Assembly: GCA_024707205.1 (NCBI GenBank)
Contig: JANQAD010000001.1
Location: 124,001-188,000 of the forward strand
Direction of reading: 5' to 3'
Origin: Demequina sp.
GTDB taxonomy: Bacteria > Actinomycetota > Actinomycetes > Actinomycetales > Demequinaceae
Length of the DNA stretch: 64,000 nt
Shown: in pieces, positions 9,602-17,892 of the stretch
Numbering within the stretch: position 1 is the stretch's first letter
Layout of the letters: every line of letters begins with the position of its first letter
The notes under the pieces: generated by a model
What the model saw: only the letters and a program-made list of their open reading frames with translations
Told to the model about the DNA's origin: nothing
Database searches by the model: none
Program-made: the position numbers and the translations under genes

Positions 9602-10145
9602 CGGCCGCCGCCCGGCGCGCCCGGGCAAGCCGCGCCTCGTAGTCGACCCACGTGATCACGGCGAGCGCAACCGATGCCACGAGCAGCCACCAGGCAAGGA
9701 CGTCGACCCAGTGCGGCATGCCGGGCAGCAGGTACAGCCCGATCGACACGAGCTGCAGCACGGTCTTGACCTTGCCGCCGCGGGACGCGGGGATGACGGC
9801 GGTGTGCGCAACGCGCAGGCGTCCGACCGTGACCGCCACCTCGCGCACGAACAGGATCACGAGCGGCCACCACGGCACGCCGTCCGTGATGCACAGCATG
9901 AGCAGGGTGCCGAGCACGAGCGCCTTGTCCGCGAGCGGGTCCGCGAGCTTTCCGAACGAGGTGATCACGTGCCAGCGACGCGCCAGGTAGCCGTCGAGGA
10001 AGTCGGTGAGCGCCGCGACAACGAAGACGACAAGCGCCCACCAGCGGTCGGCGCCCTCGCGCCCGTCGTCGAGCGCGAGCAGCACCATGACGATCGGCAC
10101 GGCCGCGAGCCTTGCCCACGTCAACCAGTTCGGCAGGCGATCCAT
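9591..10145 (-). CDS. pgsA: CDP-diacylglycerol-glycerol-3-phosphate 3-phosphatidyltransferase
   Basis: This 184-residue membrane enzyme makes phosphatidylglycerophosphate from CDP-diacylglycerol and glycerol-3-phosphate. The CDP-alcohol phosphotransferase signature is seen as DFLDGYLAR, then GKLADPLADK, giving the D-x2-D-G-x2-A-R...G-x3-D-x3-D metal site. Around it are about four to five hydrophobic helices. The ATG at 10145 begins MDRLPNWLTWAR, a typical start; an ATG at 10157 would add four residues. It is followed by cinA with overlapping codons and precedes clgR, the standard actinobacterial order. Divergent from the CapA-like gene, with 56 bases between. Confidence 0.9.
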   Translation of the reverse strand: MDRLPNWLTWARLAAVPIVMVLLALDDGREGADRWWALVVFVVAALTDFLDGYLARRWHVITSFGKLADPLADKALVLGTLLMLCITDGVPWWPLVILFVREVAVTVGRLRVAHTAVIPASRGGKVKTVLQLVSIGLYLLPGMPHWVDVLAWWLLVASVALAVITWVDYEARLARARRAAADAA

Positions 10146-10201
10146 GCCACTCACCATAGCGGCGTCCATGGGTGCCGCCCCGCGCCCTGGATAATGGCGC
10201 C

Positions 10202-11533
10202 ATGACCCAGCCCCGTCCTGCGCATTCCTCGCGCGCGCGCAGATCACTGGGAGCGGCGCTCGCGCTGGTAATCGCCGCTGTCGCGGGTGTGGGAGTTGCG
10301 CTCGCCGTGACCCCCAACGGGCCCGACGCTGCGGCGAGCCAAACGCCGACGTCGCCAATAGCGTCGGGCACCCCTGGCGCGACGACCGCTCCCGACAGCG
10401 GCGCACTGCCCATCCAGCCGCCCCCCATCAAGCCGGTGCCCGCGGTGACGTTCACGCTGGTCGCCGGGGGCGACGTGCTTCCGCACCAGCCGGTGCTGGA
10501 CTCGGCACGGAGCGGCTCTGGCTATGACTTCGCGAAGCAGTTCAAGCCCACGAAGGCCATCATCTCGGGCGCCGACATCGCGATCTGCCACATGGAGACG
10601 CCCGTGGCGCCCAAGGGCACCAAGCCGTCCGGCTACCCGATCTTCGGCGCGCCGGCGTCGCTCGTGAAGGACCTCGGCAAGGCGGGCTGGGACGGCTGCT
10701 CCACGGCCTCCAACCACAGCGTGGACCGCGGCTTCCCTGGGATCGAGGCCACCGGGGACGCGTTCCAGGCGGCTGGGCTCGGGCACGCGGGCACGGCTCG
10801 CTCCAAGGACGAGTCGACCCAGGTGCAGTACTACTTCGTGTCCGAGGGCGGGCGCACTATCTCGGTGGCGCACATCTCCTATGCGTACGGGCTGAACGGG
10901 CTCCCCGTGCCCGCGGGCAAGCCGTGGTCGGTCAACGTGTTCGACGCGTCCGCGGCGGACGTGACGCCCATCCTCGACGCCGCGAAGGAGGCGCGCAGCG
11001 AGGGCGCCGACGTGGTCATCGCGTCGGTCCACTGCTGCGTTGAGTACGTGACGCAGCCGACCCCCACGCAGAAGTCGATCGCCTCGCAGATCGCGGAATC
11101 CGGGCTGGTAGACCTGTACATCGGTCACCACGCCCACGTGCCGCAGCCCATCGTCAAGCTCGACGGCGGCCCGGACGGCGAGGGCATGTGGGTCGCGTAC
11201 GGCCTCGGCAACTTCATCTCCAACCAGGACGCCTCGACCGTTGGCCATGCCGAATCCGTCAATGGGGTGCTCTTGCGCGCCACCTTCACGGTGTCGCCTG
11301 ACGATGACGTCTCCGTGGAGGCCGGGTGGACCGCGGTGACGGTCGATCGCCTCCATGGGCACGTGGTGTATCCGATTTCGAAGAACTCGGGGGCGGTGGG
11401 GAAACTGACGGCTGCGCAGGTGAAGTCGAGATGGAACCTGGTGCACGACGCGGTTGGCGATGCGGCTCCTGAGGTAACTGAGGCGGGCGCGCCCCTCGCG
11501 GACTACATGTGGCTCAACACGAGGACGCCGTAG
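10202..11533 (+). CDS. CapA family secreted metallophosphatase-like protein
   Basis: The 443-residue product has an N-terminal membrane anchor or signal segment (about 17-36), then a Pro/Thr/Ser-rich linker to about residue 80. A PGA_cap/CapA domain follows. Landmarks are VAGGDVLPHQP near 87-96, the STASNHSVDRGFPG block and GHHAHVPQPI, which are metallophosphoesterase-type residues. CapA proteins take part in poly-gamma-glutamate export, but the domain is widespread and the substrate here is unknown; no capB/capC partners lie nearby. The ATG at 10202 was chosen over one 30 bases upstream. Two exact 10-mers (10321-10330, 10360-10369) form an inverted pair inside the linker. Confidence 0.75.
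   Translation: MTQPRPAHSSRARRSLGAALALVIAAVAGVGVALAVTPNGPDAAASQTPTSPIASGTPGATTAPDSGALPIQPPPIKPVPAVTFTLVAGGDVLPHQPVLDSARSGSGYDFAKQFKPTKAIISGADIAICHMETPVAPKGTKPSGYPIFGAPASLVKDLGKAGWDGCSTASNHSVDRGFPGIEATGDAFQAAGLGHAGTARSKDESTQVQYYFVSEGGRTISVAHISYAYGLNGLPVPAGKPWSVNVFDASAADVTPILDAAKEARSEGADVVIASVHCCVEYVTQPTPTQKSIASQIAESGLVDLYIGHHAHVPQPIVKLDGGPDGEGMWVAYGLGNFISNQDASTVGHAESVNGVLLRATFTVSPDDDVSVEAGWTAVTVDRLHGHVVYPISKNSGAVGKLTAAQVKSRWNLVHDAVGDAAPEVTEAGAPLADYMWLNTRTP
10321..10369. repeat. Inverted pair of the dispersed 10-mer
   Basis: GCCCGACGCT (10321-10330) and AGCGTCGGGC (10360-10369) are exact complements separated by 29 bases, so they could form a 10-bp stem. They fall in the low-complexity linker of the CapA-like protein, encoding Pro-Asp-Ala and Ala-Ser-Gly respectively. 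Confidence 0.7.
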
Positions 11534-11561
11534 CGACTGTTCGGCTCGTGCCATCTCTGGA

Positions 11562-11746
11562 TTAGGCATGTGAGTCCTGGACTCGCGCGGTGTGGTGCTC
11601 CGTTTGGGCAGCTGAGTCCTGATCGCGTCTTCGGCCATAGCGATGCGAGTCCCTGCGGTCCTTGGGTGCGAGCTCGCGGAAAAACAGGACTGAGTTGCCT
11701 AAACGGGCGCCTGCTTGGCCGGAAGGCAGGACTGAGGTGCCTAAAC
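11562..11746. repeat. Four-armed intergenic inverted repeat cluster
   Basis: The 233-base gap between the convergent CapA and GGDEF genes holds four related 18-20-base arms. Two are in one orientation: TTAGGCATGTGAGTCCTG (11562-11579) and GTTTGGGCAGCTGAGTCCTG (11602-11621). Two are inverted: CAGGACTGAGTTGCCTAAAC (11685-11704) and CAGGACTGAGGTGCCTAAAC (11727-11746), with a 42-base period. The arms can fold back on each other and could serve as a bidirectional terminator. A TTTGGGC..CTGAG core also occurs in the 128-bp repeats near 53.1 kb. No gene is seen here. Confidence 0.6.
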
Positions 11747-11766
11747 CCTAGGTTGGGTGCCGCGGG

Positions 11767-14040
11767 CTACGCGCTGAACGTGGCGCCGGAGAGGTCTAGC
11801 GGGTCGTCGTGCTCCTGCGGGCGCGGGTCGATGAGGCTTGCCACGTAGTGCGTCTTCGCGTCGAGGACCGCGGCAGCGGGCTGCGCCACACCGAACAGCC
11901 AGCCCTGGCCGTAGCGCCAGCCGCACGCGCTGAGGAACTGGGCCTGCGCCTCGGTCTCGATGCCCTCGGCGATCGTCGCGAGGCCAAGCTCGCGCGCGAG
12001 CGCGCCGAGCGCGCGCGACACGCGCGCACCAGCCGGGTCCTCGGGGATGCCGGCCACGAACGACATGTCGAGCTTCACACCCGAGACGGGCAGGTCACGC
12101 AGATAGGACAGCGGCGAGACGCCCGTGCCGAAGTCGTCGAGCAGGATCGGCACGCCGGCGTTGCGGAGCTCGGTGAGCTCGTGGCGGATGCGCGTGTTGG
12201 GCGCCACCAGCGACGCCTCGGTGAGCTCCACCACAATCCGCTGCGGGCTCAGGTGATGGCCGCCGATCGCGCCGAGCACGCGGTCGGCGAACTCCGAGTC
12301 GCCGAGTTGATCGGCGGAGACGTTGATCGACACCCATGTGGAGTCCGTGGGATTGAGGGTCAGGAAGTTCGCTGCCTGCTCCACGAGCGCGGTGCCGAGC
12401 ACCGTCGCGAGGTTGCGGTCGTCGATGAGCGGCAGGAAGGCGCCGGGCAGCAGCAGCCCGCGCGTTGGATGCTGCCACCGGACGAGGGCCTCGTAGCCGA
12501 CCACAGAGCGGGAGGAGAGCTCAAGGATCGGCTGGTAGTGCAGGACCAGGTCTCCGTGCTCGATGGCGCGCGCGAGATCCGCGGCGAGCGCCGTCTGCGA
12601 GTCGCGAGAGGTGCGCATGGTGGGGTCGAAGACCTCGGTGCGGGACTTTCCGGTCGCCTTCGCGCGGTACATCGCGGCGTCGGCCGCACTCAGCAGACCG
12701 GGGGCGCCGCCCGCGATGGTCTCCTCGTCGGCCATCGCAATTCCAAGCGAGGCGCCAAGGTGGATCTGGTGGCGCTTGACCTGCAGCGGTCGCTTGAGAC
12801 CCGCGTGGATGGAGCCGGCGATATCGAACAGTGCCTTGGAGCAATCCGGGTCCTGGACCACGATCACGAACTCGTCGCCGCCGATGCGCGCCACCGTGCC
12901 GCGACCGGCGGTCGCCGAGCGCAAAACCCCTGCTACATAGACCAACGCACTGTCTCCAGTGGCGTGCCCAAACCGGTCGTTGAGCCCCTTGAACCCGTCC
13001 AGGTCCACCGCGATGACGCCTACGCGACTCTCCGCGTCGGGCTGTTCAAGCACCTGCTGCAGCACGTCTTGCAGCAGCGTGCGGTTCGCGAGGCCCGTGA
13101 GGGGATCGTGCATCGCGCGGTGCGCGAGCAGTTCGGAGTGCATGCGGTCGTCCGTGGAGTCGCGCACCTGCACGATGTAGTGGTCGGGCGCACCACCCGG
13201 GTAGCGCACGAGCCCAACATCCAGCACCGCCCACACCACGTTTCCGTCCGCACGCACGTAGCGCTTCTCCACGGAGAACCGGTTCTGGTGGCCCGCATAC
13301 AGGCGCTGCAACTGGTCGCGCTCCGCCGCGAGGTCCTGCGGGTGAGACAGCGCGGAGAACGGCGTCCCGCGCAGCGCGGCCACGGTGGAGCCCATCATCT
13401 CCGCGAAGGCCCTGTTGACCTCCATGAGGCGCCACTCAAGATCAACCAAGGCCATGCCCGTCGGCGCGTTCTCCATCGCCTTGCGGAACTGGGCGTCGGA
13501 GCGTGAGATGGCCTCAGCCGCCTCCCTTAGCCCCGTGGGGTCGGCGAGGGTAATGACCGTGATGGGCACACCGTCGGGCCCATCCGTCACCACAGCCGAG
13601 CGAACGTGAAGCCAGCGAATGTCGTCAACGCCGCGCCGCCCGGGCACGCCGATGGTGCGCGGCGCCTCCTCGGTGGTGGCGAAGGCCTCCGTGAGCGCCA
13701 CGGGCTGCACGTTCGCGTCGACGATCCGAATCGGGAGTCGGTACAGGAGCTTGCCGATCGCCTCTTCGCGCGTCACGCCGACCATGCGGGCGGCGACGTC
13801 GGAGATCATCGCGACCTCTTGCTTGTCCGTGATGACGATGATGCCGTCTCGCGTGGAGGAGACGACGGCCTCGAACTGTCGCCTCAGCTCGCGTTCACGC
13901 TCCGCGGTCTCCGAGTAGGCCTTGCGCGCCTTGCTGGATCGCCAGAAGTAGAAGAACGCGCAGGCGGCCAGGATGACGAAGAGTGCCGTGGCGATGACGA
14001 CAAAGGTCGACTGCGAGAAGAGATCTACGAAATCCCCCAT
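11767..14040 (-). CDS. Membrane-anchored PAS-GGDEF-EAL cyclic-di-GMP protein
   Basis: The 757-residue product has one N-terminal membrane helix (about 12-33), a short coiled linker, two PAS-like sensor modules (about 55-170 and 185-295), a GGDEF domain and an EAL domain. The synthase motif is intact (GGDEF at 387-391). The phosphodiesterase domain keeps EAL (517-519), the ELTEASL and DDFGTG metal and base residues, KLD and EGIET. Both activities are therefore possible; I do not see an RxxD inhibitory site before GGDEF. The ATG lies inside the 3' end of ftsK (16-base overlap), so it should be translationally coupled to ftsK. Direct effect on division or motility is unknown. Confidence 0.9.
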   Translation of the reverse strand: MGDFVDLFSQSTFVVIATALFVILAACAFFYFWRSSKARKAYSETAERERELRRQFEAVVSSTRDGIIVITDKQEVAMISDVAARMVGVTREEAIGKLLYRLPIRIVDANVQPVALTEAFATTEEAPRTIGVPGRRGVDDIRWLHVRSAVVTDGPDGVPITVITLADPTGLREAAEAISRSDAQFRKAMENAPTGMALVDLEWRLMEVNRAFAEMMGSTVAALRGTPFSALSHPQDLAAERDQLQRLYAGHQNRFSVEKRYVRADGNVVWAVLDVGLVRYPGGAPDHYIVQVRDSTDDRMHSELLAHRAMHDPLTGLANRTLLQDVLQQVLEQPDAESRVGVIAVDLDGFKGLNDRFGHATGDSALVYVAGVLRSATAGRGTVARIGGDEFVIVVQDPDCSKALFDIAGSIHAGLKRPLQVKRHQIHLGASLGIAMADEETIAGGAPGLLSAADAAMYRAKATGKSRTEVFDPTMRTSRDSQTALAADLARAIEHGDLVLHYQPILELSSRSVVGYEALVRWQHPTRGLLLPGAFLPLIDDRNLATVLGTALVEQAANFLTLNPTDSTWVSINVSADQLGDSEFADRVLGAIGGHHLSPQRIVVELTEASLVAPNTRIRHELTELRNAGVPILLDDFGTGVSPLSYLRDLPVSGVKLDMSFVAGIPEDPAGARVSRALGALARELGLATIAEGIETEAQAQFLSACGWRYGQGWLFGVAQPAAAVLDAKTHYVASLIDPRPQEHDDPLDLSGATFSA

Positions 14041-16616
14041 GCATCGTCCTCAGCTTCGTCGGGAAAGGTGGGCTCACTAAAGGTATCGGCCGAGTGGCCG
14101 CGAAGAATAGCCAAAGTCGACGCCAATTCGTCTGGAGTGACCAATACGTCACGAGCCTTCGAGCCCTGGGATGGCCCGACGATGTCGCGGCTTTCGAGCA
14201 GATCCATCAGTCTCCCCGCCTTGGCAAAGCCCATCTTCAGTTTGCGCTGAAGCATGGAAGTGGAGCCGAGTTGGGTGGTGATCACGAGTTCGGCGGCCTG
14301 CAGCAGGTCGTCGAGGTCGTCGCCGATGTCCTCGCTGACGATCGCGCTCGAGCCGGCCTGGATGACGTCGTTGCGGTACTCGGGGTCCGCCTGGCGCTTG
14401 ACGTGGTTCACGGCCGCGTGGATCTCGGACTCGCTCACCCACGCGCCCTGGACGCGCATCGGCTTGGACTCCCCCATGGGCAGGAACAACGCGTCGCCCT
14501 GGCCGATGAGCTTCTCGGCTCCCGGCATGTCGAGCACAACACGGCTGTCTGCCAGGGATGACGTGGCGAACGCCAAGCGGGACGGCACGTTGGCCTTGAT
14601 AGTGCCGGTGACGATGTCGACGGAGGGGCGCTGGGTGGCGAGCACCAGGTGGATTCCCGCGGCCCTGGCGAGCTGGGTGATGCGCTGGATCGAGTCATCC
14701 ACATCGCGAGGCGCCACCATCATGAGGTCCGCGAGCTCGTCCACGATGACCAGCAGGTACGGGTAGGTGTGGATCTGCCGCTCGGAGCCAGGCAGCGGCT
14801 TGACCTTGCCCGCGCGCACGGCCTTGTTGAAATCGTCCACGTGCTTGAAGCCGTACAGCGCGAGGTCGTCGTACCTCATGTCCATCTCCTTCACCACCCA
14901 GTCGAGGGCCTGCGCGGCCTTCTTGGGGTCGGTGATGATGGGCGTGATGAGGTGGGGAATCCCCTCGTAGATGCTCAGTTCGACGCGCTTGGGGTCCACG
15001 AGCACCATGCGCACCTCGCTGGGCGTTGCACGCATGAGGATGGACGTGATCATCGAGTTCACGAAGCTTGACTTGCCCGCGCCCGTTGCTCCCGCGACCA
15101 GCAGGTGCGGCATCTTGGCGAGGTTCGCCATGACATAGCCGCCCTCGACGTCCTTGCCGATGCCGATCGCCATGGGGTGGTCGTTCTTGATGGCCGTGGT
15201 GGAGCGCAGCACGTCGCCGAGCGCCACGGTCTCGCGGTCCACGTTCGGGATCTCGATGCCGATCGCGCTCTTTCCAGGAATCGGAGACAGGATGCGCACG
15301 TCCGCGCTCGCCACCGCATACGCGATGTTGCGCGACAGCTGGGTGATCTTCTCGACCTTGACGCCAGCGCCGAGCTCCACCTCGTAGCGTGTGACCGTTG
15401 GCCCGCGAGTGAAGCCCGTAACCTCGGCGTCCACGCCGAACTGCTCAAGCACGGAGGTGAGGGCGGCCACCACACGGTCGTTGGCGGCCGAGCGCGCCTT
15501 GTGCGGCGTGCCCTTGACGAGCATCTCCGGGTCCGGGAGCACGTAGGGGCTCGAGTTCTCGAGTTGCCCCTGCACGCCCTGCGGCACGATCGACGTCGGC
15601 GGCGCCTGGGGCGCGGGGATGATCGCGGTCGGCTCGGTGTCGACGTCCTCTCCCGCGGGCTCGTAGCCGCCCGCGGCCAGGTACGGGCTGGTTGGGATGC
15701 CCGACGCTGGGGTTGCGTGCTGCGGCACGCCGTACTCGGGCGTGGCGTCGCTTTCGGAGGGCGAAATCAGTTCGTCGAACTCGCTGCGCTGGAGCGCCTT
15801 CGCGAAGGCCTCGTCGGCCTCGTAGGAGTCAAGGGTGTCCGCCTTGGCGCGCTTGCCCCGACGGCGTAGCGTGCCGTGCTCGGGGAGGTCAAGGTCACCG
15901 TCGTCGCCCAACTCGCCGTCAGCGTCGGGCCTGCTGAAGAGGCCCTTGGCGCGCGCGACCAACTCGCGGAACGGGATGCCGAGCGTCACCAGAATGGCCA
16001 GCAATGACAGCATTACCAGCACGAATACCGCTAAGCCGCCTGTCAGGACGGAGGCGAGCGGGGTGCCAACGAGGAAGCCGAGCAGGCCGCCCGCCGCCAT
16101 CACCGCGTCCCAGCCCTCGGTGGGCGACGGCTGATCGCGGGCGATGTGGATGATGCCGTCGACGGTGAGGGCGAGGAAGAGCAGACCCACCATGATGCGG
16201 TGGTTGGTGTGGCCCTCCTGCGGCTCGCGGAAGAGGCGCAGGGACAGGAACAGCAGCGCGATGGGCAGGAGCTTGGCGAGCACTCCGAACAGGCCTGCCG
16301 CGACGCCGTGTATGACGGTGCCCGCCCACGAGCCGACGCCGAACCATTCGGTCGCGGCGACGAGGACAGCGCCGATCAGCAGGAGAACGGCGGCGCCATC
16401 GCGGCGAACGTCGGGGCTCACGGCCTTGGCCCCCGTGCCGACCGAGCGCACGGCGCCGCCGACGGCCGCAGAGGTTCCGTGGCCTACCGCCTTGGCGCCG
16501 CGCACCACCGCCGGCGCTTGCTTCTTCGCCGGCTGCTTGCGCGCGGGAGCCTTGCGCTGTGCCGTGGAGCGCTGCGGGGGTCGCGCAGACGGGCGCGACT
16601 GACTGGTTTGAGCCAT
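14025..16616 (-). CDS. ftsK: DNA translocase FtsK
   Basis: FtsK is a septal, ATP-driven hexameric DNA pump that clears chromosome termini and activates dimer resolution. The 863-residue product has a basic N terminus, four to five membrane helices (about 73-215) and an acidic, Pro-rich linker (about 230-370). The RecA-like motor has its Walker A GATGAGKS at about 509-516 and Walker B LLVIVDELADLMM further on. The C-terminal winged-helix gamma domain (about 795-863) reads polar DNA motifs. I chose the ATG at 16616 over 16670. Two dispersed 10-mers (15699-15708, 15921-15930) lie in the linker coding region, one in each orientation. Confidence 0.95.
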   Translation of the reverse strand: MAQTSQSRPSARPPQRSTAQRKAPARKQPAKKQAPAVVRGAKAVGHGTSAAVGGAVRSVGTGAKAVSPDVRRDGAAVLLLIGAVLVAATEWFGVGSWAGTVIHGVAAGLFGVLAKLLPIALLFLSLRLFREPQEGHTNHRIMVGLLFLALTVDGIIHIARDQPSPTEGWDAVMAAGGLLGFLVGTPLASVLTGGLAVFVLVMLSLLAILVTLGIPFRELVARAKGLFSRPDADGELGDDGDLDLPEHGTLRRRGKRAKADTLDSYEADEAFAKALQRSEFDELISPSESDATPEYGVPQHATPASGIPTSPYLAAGGYEPAGEDVDTEPTAIIPAPQAPPTSIVPQGVQGQLENSSPYVLPDPEMLVKGTPHKARSAANDRVVAALTSVLEQFGVDAEVTGFTRGPTVTRYEVELGAGVKVEKITQLSRNIAYAVASADVRILSPIPGKSAIGIEIPNVDRETVALGDVLRSTTAIKNDHPMAIGIGKDVEGGYVMANLAKMPHLLVAGATGAGKSSFVNSMITSILMRATPSEVRMVLVDPKRVELSIYEGIPHLITPIITDPKKAAQALDWVVKEMDMRYDDLALYGFKHVDDFNKAVRAGKVKPLPGSERQIHTYPYLLVIVDELADLMMVAPRDVDDSIQRITQLARAAGIHLVLATQRPSVDIVTGTIKANVPSRLAFATSSLADSRVVLDMPGAEKLIGQGDALFLPMGESKPMRVQGAWVSESEIHAAVNHVKRQADPEYRNDVIQAGSSAIVSEDIGDDLDDLLQAAELVITTQLGSTSMLQRKLKMGFAKAGRLMDLLESRDIVGPSQGSKARDVLVTPDELASTLAILRGHSADTFSEPTFPDEAEDDAWGIS

Positions 16617-16679
16617 GCGTTGCACGCTACCCCCGCGCGCCCGCGATGTTGCGGAGGCTCCCCGCGCCAAAGGCTCGCA

Positions 16680-17708
16680 CTAGACGCCCGCCGTGGACTC
16701 GCGCGGAACCACACGAACGGGAAGGCGGTTGACTCCTGGGTTCGACGCCCCACCAATGGCGGTCGACAGCGCCCGAGCCGCCGCGCGGCCAAGGTCCTGA
16801 AGCTGCATATCGACGCTCGTGAGCGGAGGTCGCGACGCCTGCGCGAGGATGTCCCAATTGTCGACGCCGATCACGGCCACGTCGTCGGGAACCTTGAGAC
16901 CGGACTCTCGAAGCTCATCGAGCACGCCTCTGGCAATCTGGTCGGAGCCGGCGACGATGCCGTCGATCTTCCTGCCGGAGTCGAGCAGCGTGCGCGTGCC
17001 CTGGCGACCCCAACTCTCGCTCCACTGCCCGTACAGGCCACTGCCCCCGGCGAGCTTGAGGCCCCTGTCCTTCATCGCGTCCTTTGCTCCCTCCGCGCGG
17101 TCCGTCGCCGCCGTGTAGGAGGGCTCGCCGTTGATGAGGGCGATGTTGGTGCGGCCGCGATCGAGCAGGTGCTCTACGGCGAGGCGGCCCGCCATGTAGT
17201 TGTCGGGCGTGAAAGAGGTGTCCGCCGGATCGTCGCTTGGCGCATATGCGTAGACGACCGGAACGGGGATGCCCTGGGTGATCGACGGCCGCGGGTTGGT
17301 GGTGCGACCAAGGATCACGATGCCGTCCACCCTGCGTGCAAGCAGCGTCCTGATGTGGTGCTGCTCGCGGATCGCATCCCCACGAGCGTCACAGAGCAGT
17401 ACGGAGGTTGCTCCGGCGCCGAACGCGTCCTCGGCACCGAGCAGAACCGGCAGCACAAAGCGGTTGTCCAGGTCCGAGGTGAGCATGCCGATGGTGCCGG
17501 TCCGCTTGTCGTTGAGGGCGCGGGCGAACGGATTGGGCGTGAAGTTGAGTTGCTGTGCCGCCTCGAACACGCGCTCGCGCGTGGCCGCGCGCACCTGATC
17601 GCGGCCGTTGAGCGCCTTGGACGCCGTTGCGATCGACACGCCGGCAAGCCTGGCGACATCCGCCAATGTTGCAGAATTGTGACCTTGCGACATTCGGTTT
17701 CGGTCCAT
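16680..17708 (-). CDS. LacI family transcriptional repressor of the adjacent sugar locus
   Basis: The 342-residue protein starts with a LacI-type helix-turn-helix (ATLADVARLAGVSIATASKALNG). The hinge and a periplasmic-binding-protein-like effector domain follow, from about residue 70 (GTIGMLTSDLDNRFVLPVLL) to the end. It is divergent from the solute-binding-protein gene, separated by 184 bases that contain promoters and palindromes. It is therefore the likely sugar-responsive repressor of the ABC importer and GH127 enzyme. The effector is unknown; an L-arabinose-containing oligosaccharide is a guess from the GH127 neighbour. ATG at 17708 or 17693 are both possible. Confidence 0.88.
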   Translation of the reverse strand: MDRNRMSQGHNSATLADVARLAGVSIATASKALNGRDQVRAATRERVFEAAQQLNFTPNPFARALNDKRTGTIGMLTSDLDNRFVLPVLLGAEDAFGAGATSVLLCDARGDAIREQHHIRTLLARRVDGIVILGRTTNPRPSITQGIPVPVVYAYAPSDDPADTSFTPDNYMAGRLAVEHLLDRGRTNIALINGEPSYTAATDRAEGAKDAMKDRGLKLAGGSGLYGQWSESWGRQGTRTLLDSGRKIDGIVAGSDQIARGVLDELRESGLKVPDDVAVIGVDNWDILAQASRPPLTSVDMQLQDLGRAAARALSTAIGGASNPGVNRLPVRVVPRESTAGV

Positions 17709-17728
17709 TTCCTCGGTCGATTCGTGCT

Positions 17729-17792
17729 CAGAACGGTGTTCTGATGGGCCGACTATACAACATTTGACGAAACTACCGAAACCGCTTACGGT
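17729..17792. promoter_or_regulatory. Divergent promoter region with two palindromic operators
   Basis: For the importer genes, TTGACG (17764-17769) and TACGGT (17787-17792) are spaced 17 bases. The imperfect palindrome CCGAAACCGCTTACGG (17776-17791), with the central CG typical of LacI-family operators, lies between and over the -10. For the divergent lacI gene a TATAGT -10 lies on the minus strand at 17752-17757. A perfect palindrome CAGAACGGTGTTCTG (17729-17743) lies just beyond it, a possible autoregulatory site. Binding is inferred from position and symmetry only. Confidence 0.6.
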
Positions 17793-17892
17793 GACACCGC
17801 AGCCGCTTCCAGCGAGCCAAGAATGGGAGCCTGCGGTGGTGTCATCCAGCCCCGGCGCCGCCGAGACCGCACGTCGTTCAAGGAGGAACATA

